64,000 bases of DNA from the IMG/VR virus record IMGVR_UViG_3300025327_000022, positions 1 through 64,000 of that record; one strand, given 5' to 3'. Each line of letters starts with the position of its first letter. The stretch's first letter is position 1. The stretch comes from a virus. Of the stretch, positions 8,565 to 15,854 are shown piece by piece. The position numbers and the translations under genes are program-made. The notes beneath the pieces are model-generated. The model did no database searches and had not been told where the DNA came from. It worked only from the letters and a program-made list of their open reading frames with translations.

Positions 8565-9081
8565 CGGCGTATTCGAAAGTTAGCTCAAACACGTATGCAC
8601 GACCGGCCATCGTATCGGCAGCGTCAACACCATCGCGTCCGAAGAAGAACTCCACGATGTCATCGACAGCAAAGTTGCCTGCCGTTAGAGCAGCAGTAGC
8701 AAATAGCTTACGCCGCGCTGTTGCGGGTGCAGCGTCAGTTACGGTTACGCTCTGTTGCCAGGCGGCAGGGTCGAGCGTTTCAGCGTCGTTCCCACCGACA
8801 GCATTGTAATCGAAGTCGAAAACCACATCGCCAGTTGTCAGGGTAGCCGACCACTCGATGATTACAACAGACGATCCGACGTAGTTCTTAGGAACGCGGA
8901 ACGCTCCATAGACTCCGTGCTTTACCGTTGGCTCTGCCGCCAGTGCATTTCCCAACACAAGCACGAACTGTCGCGCCAGATCATTCGTACCGAAGTTCAG
9001 GTCGGCAGGCTCAAACCAACAAGCGCCTGTATCGTCAGGGCGAGTAGCGAACCCCAAGATTGGGATTCTATGCGCTGCCAT
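8557..9081 (-). CDS. putative tail/appendage protein, 174 aa
   Basis: Start fixed by GAGGAGGGG 8 bases before the ATG. The protein is beta-rich (VIIEWSATLTTGDVVFDFDYN, then FELTFEYADV at the C-terminus) with a central ARRKLFATAALTAGNF. It lies just upstream of the LamG gene and overlaps it by 8 bases. A virion surface role is likely; family not recognised. Confidence 0.8.
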   Translation of the reverse strand: MAAHRIPILGFATRPDDTGACWFEPADLNFGTNDLARQFVLVLGNALAAEPTVKHGVYGAFRVPKNYVGSSVVIIEWSATLTTGDVVFDFDYNAVGGNDAETLDPAAWQQSVTVTDAAPATARRKLFATAALTAGNFAVDDIVEFFFGRDGVDAADTMAGRAYVFELTFEYADV

Positions 9082-9114
9082 ACAGCTAACCCCTCCTCAG
9101 TTAAGTAGTAGGGG

Positions 9115-9618
9115 TTATCCAGCTTTAAGAGTAGCCGTGACCTTTTCCGTGTCTCCGTTAGCAAAGGTTCTGGTTGCTGCGGTATCCGCAGCGAAGTACG
9201 GGTTGCCTGCGTTTAGAGTAGCTCCATCGGTCATAACCCAGGAGTTCGCACCGTTTATGTCAGGTGCTCCTGTAAATGCGCCGAACGTCACCTGGTCGGC
9301 GGTAGCAGACTGTCCGCCTGTTGCAAAGGTGTTATCAAACGTCGAAGCTTGCCAGTCGATACCGCCCTGCGCAATCGTGCGTGCAATCGTCTGCCGTGCA
9401 TAACCATTGGCGGTTACTGCACCAATCTCGTTGATATTCGTCCCCGATACGGTTGCAGACCACACAGAGTCACGCGCATAGTCAGATGCGCCGCCTGACC
9501 CTACATTGGTAGCCGCAAGCCCCATCGTCCACGAGGAAGGGGGTACAATCGTACCTGAGTTACCGAGAACGTAATCGGTAACTAGCTGTGACAGTCTTTG
9601 GAACGCAATTGTTGCCAC
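9115..9618 (-). CDS. putative tail/appendage protein, 167 aa
   Basis: Probable GTG start at 9618 (GGTGAG upstream); a GTG at 9627 is equally possible and would add three residues. Ser/Thr/Gly/Ala-rich (SSWTMGLAATNVGSGGASDY, TFANGDTEKVTATLKAG), with strand-like alternation typical of virion decoration or tail proteins. It begins within the end of the preceding gene. No named family. Confidence 0.75.
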   Translation of the reverse strand: MATIAFQRLSQLVTDYVLGNSGTIVPPSSWTMGLAATNVGSGGASDYARDSVWSATVSGTNINEIGAVTANGYARQTIARTIAQGGIDWQASTFDNTFATGGQSATADQVTFGAFTGAPDINGANSWVMTDGATLNAGNPYFAADTAATRTFANGDTEKVTATLKAG

Positions 9619-9619
9619 T

Positions 9620-10057
9620 TTACTCACCGTCCTTCGATGGTGATGCAGCCGCCTTCTCAATTGCATCTGCTTCAATAACCCTATCCTCTGGCATCTTGAA
9701 GTTGGAGTCATGCGGTGCTGATTCTCTTAGCATTGGATGTGAAAGAGCGCGTACCTCTGAGGCAAGACGCCCCACAGAGACTACGCCATTGGGATCTTCT
9801 AGTGCTTTGACAAGATTTGGAAGTTCTTTTAGAAGCTCGTCTGCTGTCAATGCGTCTGCTGTGTTATAGTTGTCTGGGTGCTGGTCATAGACGTAAGCGG
9901 CCACAATTCTCTCCGCTGGATGACCTGTAGGGCCACCCTGTCCCCCCGCCTTAGCTCTGCGATGCTGCTCGCCTGCACCGCGTAGATATTCCTCGTCGTC
10001 CTTTGCATAGGCGACCGATGATCTTCCATTTTCGAAGATCGTCTCGTAAAATGGCAC
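9620..10057 (-). CDS. hypothetical structural-module protein, 145 aa
   Basis: GTG start behind GGGAGGTAAGTA. N-terminal third is charged with KAGGQGGPTGHPAERIV; the middle has a helical LTADELLKELPNLVKALED. Position between small operon members suggests a virion assembly factor. No recognised domain. Confidence 0.75.
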   Translation of the reverse strand: MPFYETIFENGRSSVAYAKDDEEYLRGAGEQHRRAKAGGQGGPTGHPAERIVAAYVYDQHPDNYNTADALTADELLKELPNLVKALEDPNGVVSVGRLASEVRALSHPMLRESAPHDSNFKMPEDRVIEADAIEKAAASPSKDGE

Positions 10058-10060
10058 TAC

Positions 10061-10267
10061 TTACCTCCCTTTCCTATGTTCGCGCCTCAACCGATCTTCG
10101 TGAAGGCGTGCAAGATTAAGTTGGTCGATCGTCTTTTGAACCGCCTCTCTACTTTCAGCCACTATTCCGACGTTTCCAGACTTGCTCGCATGGAAGAAGA
10201 ACTCATCGGTGCTAACCGAGTCTAGCATGCCTTCCCATACTGTTTTATTGTCTTGGTTAATGACCAT
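10061..10267 (-). CDS. hypothetical protein, 68 aa
   Basis: Starts MVINQDNKTVWEGMLDSV and ends in a basic helix (LHEDRLRREHRKGR). AAGGA lies 5 bases upstream of the ATG. It stands between a single-pass membrane peptide gene and the 145-residue gene. Function unknown. Confidence 0.7.
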   Translation of the reverse strand: MVINQDNKTVWEGMLDSVSTDEFFFHASKSGNVGIVAESREAVQKTIDQLNLARLHEDRLRREHRKGR

Positions 10268-10277
10268 CTATGTCCTT

Positions 10278-10397
10278 CTAACCTAACCAGAGCCAGAAGA
10301 AAGCTCCGGCTAATGCCCATATGACGACAATTGCCGCCACCGCTAAACCTAGCTTAAACTCTTCATAGGTAACCAACGGTTGCCAATCGCTACCCAT
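10278..10397 (-). CDS. 39-residue single-pass membrane peptide
   Basis: Codes for MGSDWQPLVTYEEFKLG followed by one long hydrophobic helix (LAVAAIVVIWALAGAFFWLW). A perfect AGGAGG stands 6 bases before the ATG, inside the end of the preceding gene, and the genes overlap by 8 bases, so it is very probably expressed. Conserved tail-assembly or lysis peptides can look like this; no specific family identified. Confidence 0.75.
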   Translation of the reverse strand: MGSDWQPLVTYEEFKLGLAVAAIVVIWALAGAFFWLWLG

Positions 10398-10776
10398 CTA
10401 CGTCCTCCTGTGGTGCTCTCGGAGCGGTTGCGGCTGCATGAGCAACTTCCTCGCTCACTACCATATCCTGTATAGGATAGATGCCTAGAGGCACTAGTCG
10501 TATCGCTGCCTCAGGCGTCAAAAAGCATCCGCTCGCTCGCAACTTACGGCTTTCTGCATCGGAATGCCTCTTATTGTGAGTGTCGGCCCAATCTTTCAAA
10601 AGAATCTCTACAGCCCACTTTACTTCGGGGTCAGTAAGCCACTCGACGGCGCGGGCCAGTGGAGGCTGGAAGGAATCTCCGCAAATGCGGCAATGCCTTG
10701 CTGGTCTTTCGGGATTGTACTCTAGACCTTCGAGGCTCGACAGCCCAATAGGAGTGACCTCAAAGTAGAGACTCAC
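10390..10776 (-). CDS. hypothetical protein with CxxC, 128 aa
   Basis: Contains ARHCRICGDSF near residue 28, half of a possible zinc site with nearby histidines (DTHNKRH), and a helical segment WLTDPEVKWAVEILLKDWA. GTG start overlapping the stop above (GTGA). Second gene of the leftward operon, next to the small-terminase-like gene, so a packaging role is possible but unproven. Confidence 0.75.
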   Translation of the reverse strand: MSLYFEVTPIGLSSLEGLEYNPERPARHCRICGDSFQPPLARAVEWLTDPEVKWAVEILLKDWADTHNKRHSDAESRKLRASGCFLTPEAAIRLVPLGIYPIQDMVVSEEVAHAAATAPRAPQEDVDG

Positions 10777-11153
10777 TCCGTTGCGCTCTCATCATTAGTC
10801 TCTTCGAGCACTGGGGTGGCTTGTAGGCGCTTGAGAAGGGCCATAGCCTTGTCCTCTTCTGCGAGAGTAGGATCGCGGCCGAGCGTCTTGTCAATGATCG
10901 TCTGCGCGGCCTTAAGGCGTACCGACTCAGATGAGGCCATCGTGCAAAGTTCTACGAGGGTCTTGACCGCATACGGCAATGCCTGTGTGAGCATCTCGCG
11001 AGTCTTCTCAGCTTGAAGCTCACTTACGGCATTATCCTCTAGCAGAGAGTTATTGCCAAGAAAGTCATTTAGTTTTTCGAAGTTTTGATTGTATTCCTCT
11101 AACTTGCGCTGAAGATCATCAGGCAAGTCACTGCCCATTGGAACCATATCCAT
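10773..11153 (-). CDS. small terminase-like protein, 126 aa
   Basis: First gene of the leftward operon. All-helical; the middle reads YAVKTLVELCTMASSESVRLKAAQTIIDK, a HEAT-like pattern common in phage small-terminase and related DNA-binding proteins, followed by LGRDP. AGAGAG precedes the ATG. The assignment is tentative because the DNA-binding part is not obvious and the large terminase is about 9.8 kb downstream. Confidence 0.55.
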   Translation of the reverse strand: MDMVPMGSDLPDDLQRKLEEYNQNFEKLNDFLGNNSLLEDNAVSELQAEKTREMLTQALPYAVKTLVELCTMASSESVRLKAAQTIIDKTLGRDPTLAEEDKAMALLKRLQATPVLEETNDESATE

Positions 11154-11999
11154 ATCGTCTCTCTTTTCGTAAGAATAGAGCGCCGATCTACTAGTCGCGC
11201 AGGATAGCTGTCAACGGGGTTAGTAACGGCCGCCACTTGACAAGTTGTGCAAGGTCTATTGTTGTCAAAAGTGGCAACGAGCTATTTTAGAAATTGAGAT
11301 AGGTATGGACACTCGAAGTCTGTTCGGGCAACAGAGTGTTACAGTCCCTCGTTGGCGTGTGACAGCCGGCTGACGAGTTCGGGGTAGCTGCCGGCAGGGG
11401 TGACGGCTTGGGGTAGGGCTGACGGCGGGCATACCCCGTAGTGGCGCTTGTAGTGCCCCGTAGGGGGATGCAAGCGTCCGGCATAGCTGCTACGCTCCGC
11501 GAGTGCTCAGCGAACGGGAGAGGCGCCTATAGAGAGGCGTAGGGGCATCGCCCCCTAACCACCTGCGAGCGATGCCACGCGACGCAGGCATAAACCCGAT
11601 ACGTGTCGGCAGAATCCGAACGCTGCTAAGAACGGGCAACCGGCGGATACGTCATCGATGACTCGACCTACGGCCGCGAATAGCACAGCGAGCACCGTAA
11701 CTATCGAGGGAGCACGCCTACCATCTGCGACGACAGTGGCGGTATGCCCGCACAGTGTCGAACGAACAGCGCGAAGCGGTAGCGGTCTAGCGTGAGCGAA
11801 AGGTGACGCAAGCAAGGGGTCATACGCGAAACGAGCAATCCTCGAAGCGACCGTAAGCCGTGAGCGAAGTGAGACACGTAGCAGCGGGAACGTCATAACG
11901 CCGAGTGTCGCGGGGGAGCCTATAGAGACGGTTCGGCGTGCTCGTCCCTGGTAAGGGGACAGTGTAAGCCTATGCGCACACACGAAAGGAACACACAGC
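11154..11999. other. divergent GC-rich spacer without a supported gene
   Basis: 846 bases between the leftward and rightward transcription units. It holds an inverted repeat at 11232-11275 (GCCACTTGACAA against TTGTCAAAAGTGGC) with TTGACA on both strands, a plausible operator/divergent promoter; a strong hairpin at 11540-11557 (TAGGGG/CCCCTA); and the 11-mer GCCTATAGAGA twice (about 11525 and 11919). Possible reading frames here lack ribosome binding sites and have unlikely composition. It may carry regulatory sites, an origin or an unknown RNA. Confidence 0.6.
11232..11275. promoter_or_regulatory. inverted repeat, candidate operator/divergent promoter
   Basis: GCCACTTGACAA and TTGTCAAAAGTGGC face each other across 18 bases, just above the first leftward gene. 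Both arms contain TTGACA, a perfect -35 sequence, but no good -10 follows at 17 bases on either strand. A repressor-binding site is the simplest reading. Confidence 0.4.
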
Positions 12000-12353
12000 A
12001 TGGCGTTTCTCACTGACATCGATCGTTCTAACTACGTCGTCCACCCGTTCCGCACGAATGGCGAAACCCTCGCGGACTTCCGCGCGTTCGTCGCGGGGGA
12101 CATGGCGCAGGCGTTCGTCCGCTGTTCGTCGCAATCGGCCAAGACTGCAATGCAGAGGGTCGCGGAGACGAACGGGTGGGAGAAATACCTTGGTAAGAAA
12201 GGCAAGAACCTCCGCAAGGCAACCTACTCGGCCGAAGGGTTTCACCGCGCGGTGACTAAGCTCGCGGAAAGTGGAATCGTCGTCACTCGTCTCGCGAATA
12301 CGTCCGACGATTCCGACGTTATCTTCGAGCTATCCCGCTCGACCGTTAGCTAA
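12000..12353 (+). CDS. hypothetical protein, first rightward gene, 117 aa
   Basis: Opens the rightward region after GAAAGGAA. Basic helical protein (SAKTAMQRVAETNGWEKYL, KKGKNLRKATYSAEGFHRAV) with codons biased to G/C-ending forms compared with later genes, which hints at high early expression. Could bind nucleic acid; no family recognised. Confidence 0.75.
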   Translation: MAFLTDIDRSNYVVHPFRTNGETLADFRAFVAGDMAQAFVRCSSQSAKTAMQRVAETNGWEKYLGKKGKNLRKATYSAEGFHRAVTKLAESGIVVTRLANTSDDSDVIFELSRSTVS

Positions 12354-12417
12354 GCAACTACACACTCCGCGCATAGGCTCACAGTGTCCCCTAGCTAGGC
12401 GGAAAGGTGGTGAACCA

Positions 12418-12501
12418 TGCCGCAGTATCCCTCGCAACAGTCGCGCGGGCTGTTACTGCTACTTGTGCTATGGACACGCGACTATGGCTCGAAAGGCTAA
12501 G
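12418..12501 (+). CDS. possible 27-residue hydrophobic leader peptide
   Basis: Very short frame, MPQYPSQQSRG then LLLLLVLW, preceded by a strong AAGGTGGTG. It overlaps the next gene, which has no ribosome binding site of its own, so translation of this peptide might drive the next gene. Small size makes it uncertain. Confidence 0.3.
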
Positions 12502-12735
12502 AGTCGCGGTAGGAACTTGCGCCGCACCGAAACGCAAGCGGCGTTAGATACCGCGCGCTACGTATCAGGTGAACGTGGACGTTCGCCGGGAATGGAGCGG
12601 ATTGCAATATCCGCGTCGGCGCCACGATTGCCGCGCAAGTTTCCGCGAACGCGTAAGACTCTCGCGGTCGTAGCACCGAACGGAGAACTAGCACACATGG
12701 TGACGTACTACGTAGACCCCGCATCGTTGCGATAG
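12484..12735 (+). CDS. basic hypothetical protein, 83 aa
   Basis: Starts MARKAKSRGRNLRRTETQAA; the first 65 residues are rich in Arg/Lys and the C-terminus is a beta-like VVAPNGELAHMVTYYVDP. The ATG at 12484 is chosen over longer frames because they run through the preceding gene and a short hydrophobic frame. A nucleic-acid-binding role is plausible. Ends before a terminator hairpin. Confidence 0.6.
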   Translation: MARKAKSRGRNLRRTETQAALDTARYVSGERGRSPGMERIAISASAPRLPRKFPRTRKTLAVVAPNGELAHMVTYYVDPASLR

Positions 12736-12772
12736 AAAACTTCTCGCGCATGGATTCTTCGCGCGGCAATAC

Positions 12773-12800
12773 AAAGAGAGCGGAAACGCTCTTTTTGTTT
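12773..12800 (+). terminator. intrinsic terminator
   Basis: AGAGCG-GAAA-CGCTCT stem with a GNRA-type tetraloop, extended by A-T pairs and followed by TTTTTGTTT. It ends the first three-gene group. Confidence 0.8.
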
Positions 12801-12845
12801 GGCTGCGATCCAAAACCGAAATTTTTACGAAAGGGGGTGAGTAAG

Positions 12846-13046
12846 ATGACAACGCAGGAGTTGCAGTCGGAGTTCGAGCGGAAAAAGCACACGCTCGACG
12901 AGCTTGCAATGCAGGGTCTCATTACGCATGAAGCGTATGAGAGCCTGCTCGAACGTGTGAAGGACGAGACGTTCTTCGCAGTAAGTGTCCAGTGCGACAT
13001 CGATGCACTACCCGTTACAGTCTTGCGGAATGGACGGGCCTACTAG
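12846..13046 (+). CDS. SHOCT-like small protein, 66 aa
   Basis: The ATG at 12846 follows AAGGGGGTGAG by 5 bases, so longer upstream frames are rejected. Sequence LQSEFERKKHTLDELAMQGLITHEAYESLLERV resembles the short helical SHOCT pattern (L..L...GLIT..EY). Role unknown. Confidence 0.7.
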   Translation: MTTQELQSEFERKKHTLDELAMQGLITHEAYESLLERVKDETFFAVSVQCDIDALPVTVLRNGRAY

Positions 13047-13062
13047 TAGAAAGGACGCCACA

Positions 13063-13338
13063 ATGGACGAAGTGACGCTCACGCAAGAGGAGGTCGCAGA
13101 TATTGCGCTGGCGCTTAGCTATGACCAGCGATATGCGAACTTCACAAATCTTGCGAACAAGCGCGCCGTACAGAAGGAGTGCAAGAGAATTGGACTCCGC
13201 ACGTTTTCGCGAACGGCGCATGGTTCGCTGCTCGATCCGCGCTATACCGTCGAGGGACGAGACATTCCTGATCGCGGTCTAGCGAACGACTACAGGCACT
13301 ACACTCCGAAGTTGTACGTCCTCGAAGTCGAGCGGTAA
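13063..13338 (+). CDS. hypothetical protein, 91 aa
   Basis: Start at the ATG after GAAAGGACG. Helical N-terminus (TLTQEEVADIALALSYDQRYANF) followed by basic NKRAVQKECKRIGLR. It begins 16 bases after the preceding stop. No family recognised. Confidence 0.75.
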   Translation: MDEVTLTQEEVADIALALSYDQRYANFTNLANKRAVQKECKRIGLRTFSRTAHGSLLDPRYTVEGRDIPDRGLANDYRHYTPKLYVLEVER

Positions 13339-13347
13339 GGAGGGATG

Positions 13348-13437
13348 ATGCAAAAACTGCTCGATATGTTCCGTTGCATTCTTTGCGGCGGGCCGCATCC
13401 GTACCGTTACTGCCCCCATAAGGAAAAGGAGGAATGA
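13348..13437 (+). CDS. 29-residue zinc-knuckle-like peptide
   Basis: MQKLLDMFRCILCGGPHPYRYCPH: CxxC plus CPH, enough ligands for one zinc. TAAGGAGGG lies directly upstream and its TGA overlaps the next ATG. Same style as the many zinc microproteins downstream. Confidence 0.55.
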   Translation: MQKLLDMFRCILCGGPHPYRYCPHKEKEE

Positions 13438-13610
13438 TGCATCTTTTCGAGCCAATCCAAGACGAAGGGAAGCTCGAAGCGGCAATCTTCAACGCTTCGA
13501 AGTTGCCGACCGCAAACGGAAGCATGATCGAAGCGTTTGCGAAGGCTCTCGAAGTCAAGAAACTGCAATCTGAGCCGATGGATGGCAACCTTCGCAAAGC
13601 TTTCTGTTGA
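13437..13610 (+). CDS. hypothetical protein, 57 aa
   Basis: ATG overlaps the previous TGA (AATGATG) behind AAGGAGG. Helical (EGKLEAAIFNASKLP, MIEAFAKALEVKKL). Last plus-strand gene before a convergent minus-strand gene. Function unknown. Confidence 0.65.
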   Translation: MHLFEPIQDEGKLEAAIFNASKLPTANGSMIEAFAKALEVKKLQSEPMDGNLRKAFC

Positions 13611-13686
13611 ATCACGCAGGAAGTTTAGTGATACATCGAGTTGCCTAGGCATGAGATTCGGTGTATCGCTATGTTTCCTGATCTTT

Positions 13687-13708
13687 ATGAATAGCGAGGG
13701 CTATTCAT
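13687..13708. terminator. bidirectional hairpin between convergent genes
   Basis: Perfect 9-bp stem ATGAATAGC/GCTATTCAT with a GAGG loop, overlapping the stop of the minus-strand gene. A longer imperfect hairpin (about 13618-13680) lies just before it. Together they probably stop transcription from both sides. Confidence 0.6.
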
Positions 13709-13991
13709 CTGGTGGTTTTCCGTATTTGGCTATGGTTTCTTTTACCTGTTTGTCAAGTTCGGAGTCTCTAGCCTTTGTCAAGCCTTTTCGCTGTCTCCAG
13801 TGAAATGCGCGTTCGATGTAAAAGCCTGCGATATTTTGTGGGCATTTTGAGGGAGATTGCCGAACGCGCAGGGCTATTGTTTTAAGCGCAGTTTCGAGCG
13901 TAGCCCTGTCCAACCATTCCTCGGTTATCTCTTCTCCTTCTTCATCAAGCCATATAACGTAAAATCCCTCGTAATCGGACTGTTGCAGCAT
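13701..13991 (-). CDS. isolated minus-strand gene, 96 aa
   Basis: Starts MLQQSDYEGFYVIWLDEEGEEI behind GAGAGGAG. It stands alone against the direction of the neighbours, with its own hairpin terminator and a TATACT hexamer and an inverted repeat (CGTGAT/ATCACG, 14029-14051) upstream. This lone, separately controlled layout fits a moron or regulator. No domain recognised; no membrane segment. Confidence 0.75.
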   Translation of the reverse strand: MLQQSDYEGFYVIWLDEEGEEITEEWLDRATLETALKTIALRVRQSPSKCPQNIAGFYIERAFHWRQRKGLTKARDSELDKQVKETIAKYGKPPDE

Positions 13992-14514
13992 TATCCATTC
14001 TCCTCTCGATAGGGGGTGTCATAGTATAACGTGATTCTCTCGGCCGATCACGTAACAGATTTACGGTTTGTTACTTAGCCTCGAAGCTCGGAGGAAACCC
14101 GATCCGCGTTTCTCCTGCTAACCTCCCCTTTCCTCTAAGTAACTAACTAACAACTACTACTACTAACTACTACTACGTACTGTAGAGGCAATCTGAGTTT
14201 CGCAACAATTGACTAAAGTCACGGCATAGTTTTCCAATTAGTTTCTACCTGCAAAACGGCCGCTTTCACGTAGGCAAACGGAAACCTCGTTGCCTAGTTG
14301 AAAACGACCGACCGCAAACCCTTTATCCATGCGGGCCGTTCTTTAGACTTCCTTTACAATGCGTTCACGAGAACGGCTCTCATTATCGCCTAAGTAACGT
14401 TGCACCCGCAAGTGATTGCCTTCGCAGCAAACGGAAAGTGCCCGTTTGGAAAACGAGCGGGATTCTTCTACAATCGGCAGGAACGCGAGGCGTTCGCAGA
14501 GAGGAGGTAAGCGT
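13992..14514. other. 523-bp spacer with low-complexity tract
   Basis: No supported gene. Contains an inverted repeat CGTGAT/ATCACG (14029-14051), GTAACA/TGTTAC, a run of ACT/AAC triplets at about 14136-14178 (ACTACTACTAACTACTACT), and several small hairpins. It could hold promoters for both flanking units or an origin; nothing is decisive. Confidence 0.5.
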
Positions 14515-14649
14515 ATGACGCTCGAACAGATTGACGGTGCGATTGCAACAGTGCATATCGCATTGTCGATTGCTCGAAGAGACGGATTACCATTCCGTGT
14601 CTCTTCGCAGCGTGCTCTACAAACTCGGCTTCACAGAGATCGAAGCTGA
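14515..14649 (+). CDS. short frame, 44 aa, probably 5' part of a shifted gene
   Basis: ATG behind AGAGGAGGTAA gives MTLEQIDGAIATVHIALSIAR, which looks like real protein, but after about residue 22 the frame becomes basic and uninteresting and stops. Convincing coding signal continues in the +1-shifted frame (14590-14800). Either a frameshift mutation/assembly error joined them, or two overlapping genes exist. Confidence 0.5.
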   Translation: MTLEQIDGAIATVHIALSIARRDGLPFRVSSQRALQTRLHRDRS

Positions 14650-14800
14650 TGAGGTCATAGTCGACGTAGCAGCACGCGGTTTCGATTACTGCATCGACAG
14701 TATTATCCTTCACGGCGACGGACAAAGATGCCCAGGTTTCGCAACCTATTGGGGGCCGGATCAACTTCGCTCCCGACTCAACAGCATTAGGAGCCGATGA
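14531..14800 (+). CDS. hypothetical protein, overlapping frame, up to 89 aa
   Basis: The stretch EETDYHSVSLRSVLYKLGFTEIEADEVIVDVAARGFDYCID from about 14580 onward is clearly protein-like. No good start codon or ribosome binding site is in frame: the only candidates are TTG at 14531 or codons inside the preceding frame. Probably the C-terminal part of the protein that starts at 14515. Ends with ATGATG coupling to the next gene. Confidence 0.55.
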   Translation: MTVRLQQCISHCRLLEETDYHSVSLRSVLYKLGFTEIEADEVIVDVAARGFDYCIDSIILHGDGQRCPGFATYWGPDQLRSRLNSIRSR

Positions 14801-14988
14801 TGGAAATGTCCGAGAAGATCGAACTCGGAAAGATGATCGTACAGACCGCAGAGTTTTTCAATCAGCGCATTACACAGTTGATTGAGAACGCGGTTACTGA
14901 GGAGGGTGCCACTATGTCCTCGATGTTCTACACAACCGACGAAGAGTTGCGCGATGCAATACGCGCATACATCGGAAGGCACGCATGA
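14797..14988 (+). CDS. hypothetical helical protein, 63 aa
   Basis: Starts MMEMSEKIELGKMIVQTAEFF, all-helical, overlapping the previous stop. Ends TTDEELRDAIRAYIGRHA. No family recognised. Confidence 0.65.
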   Translation: MMEMSEKIELGKMIVQTAEFFNQRITQLIENAVTEEGATMSSMFYTTDEELRDAIRAYIGRHA

Positions 14989-15107
14989 AGCATCAACGTA
15001 AGACAAACCGGCCCATAGGTTTGTCAAAGAAAGCAATCCGCAAGATGGCAGCGAAAGCGAGGAAGGATGCGAGACTACTCCACGCTCAAGAAGCTTCGAG
15101 CGGGTGA
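14985..15107 (+). CDS. 40-residue strongly basic protein
   Basis: MKHQRKTNRPIGLSKKAIRK then MAAKARKDARLL; likely nucleic-acid binding. ATG overlaps the previous stop (ATGA). Comparable in kind to the basic 49-residue protein at 28448. Confidence 0.5.
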   Translation: MKHQRKTNRPIGLSKKAIRKMAAKARKDARLLHAQEASSG

Positions 15108-15321
15108 GATCGTAGAAGTCGATGGGATCAGTCTTCGCATGATCGAAGGAGAAATCGAACCCGGAGATTTCTACGTCGGAGAAAGAAATCAGGGGGCGAA
15201 ACTAGCAATCTGTCGCGAAGTGGTCTATAGCGGCGGATTTCCAGACTACATCCATGCCGAAGATCCCTACATCTATAGCTACGATTACAACGAGTGCGTG
15301 AAAGTCGAGGAGGCATGCTAA
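15067..15321 (+). CDS. hypothetical protein, 84 aa
   Basis: GCGAGGAAGG precedes the ATG; it overlaps the basic 40-residue gene by 41 bases in another frame. Beta-like protein (AGEIVEVDGISLRMIEGEIEPGDFYVGE) ending YSYDYNECVKVEEAC. Possibly a small SH3-like/regulatory barrel; not recognised. Confidence 0.7.
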   Translation: MRDYSTLKKLRAGEIVEVDGISLRMIEGEIEPGDFYVGERNQGAKLAICREVVYSGGFPDYIHAEDPYIYSYDYNECVKVEEAC

Positions 15322-15533
15322 CGCTCAATGAAGCAAAGAATCTCCAACGCGGGGATATCCTCATCGACCGTCAGAACAAACGGTGGAAAGTGAACGGAAT
15401 GGTCAAACTTTGGAAGCGTGATGCATCCCGCATACGCATTCCATTGAAGCACGGACTTTACTCTTACGATGCAATAACCGGCGCGGATTTCGACCGCGAA
15501 GGAAACTGCGAACTGCTCACGAAGGAGGCATGA
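15315..15533 (+). CDS. hypothetical protein, 72 aa
   Basis: ATG at 15315 after GAGGAGGC. Sequence AKNLQRGDILIDRQNKRWKVNGMVKLW is typical of small beta-barrel phage proteins. Overlaps the preceding stop by 7 bases. Unknown function. Confidence 0.7.
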   Translation: MLTLNEAKNLQRGDILIDRQNKRWKVNGMVKLWKRDASRIRIPLKHGLYSYDAITGADFDREGNCELLTKEA

Positions 15534-15721
15534 TGGACGACCCGGTTGGGCATCTTGCGGAGGTTTGGTACAACAATCCTAACCACGATCCTATCGACCG
15601 CGCCGGAGAACTTCTCGGAAAAGCGTTCGCTACGTGGTGTGAACGGATCGCGAAAGACATTGAGGCTGGAGATTTCCAGCATCTTTGGCACATCTATTAC
15701 GACCGCAACTACGCATCGTAA
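15530..15721 (+). CDS. hypothetical protein, 63 aa
   Basis: ATGATG start overlapping the previous TGA, with AAGGAGGC upstream. Helical, acidic (GHLAEVWYNNPNHDPIDRAGELLGKAF). The gene ends 8 bases before a tRNA gene. Confidence 0.7.
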   Translation: MMDDPVGHLAEVWYNNPNHDPIDRAGELLGKAFATWCERIAKDIEAGDFQHLWHIYYDRNYAS

Positions 15722-15729
15722 AACTTTAT

Positions 15730-15800
15730 GCGCCGCTGGTGTAACGGGAGCATACTAGGCTGTAACCCTACAGGACGAGGTTCAAATCCTCGGCGGCGCA
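15730..15800 (+). tRNA. tRNA-Tyr (GTA)
   Basis: 71-nt cloverleaf: acceptor GCGCCGC/GCGGCGC with A as discriminator, a D-arm with G-rich loop (AACGGG), anticodon loop CTGTAAC with anticodon GTA, a 4-base variable loop, and T-arm CGAGG-TTCAAAT-CCTCG. The anticodon stem has one C-C mismatch at its base. No CCA is encoded. Bacterial tRNA-Tyr normally has a long variable arm; this one does not, which is unusual. Confidence 0.85.
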
Positions 15801-15854
15801 TTTGTGTAACTCACAATGAGTTGCCAATCTACGCACAAAGAAAGGAGGGTAGAC

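Noticed and set aside
11555-12019. 154-codon minus-strand open frame in the divergent spacer
   Set aside because: No ribosome binding site, skewed residue content (many Arg, Ser, Val with no order) and overlap with the start of the first rightward gene; GC-rich DNA keeps such frames open by chance.
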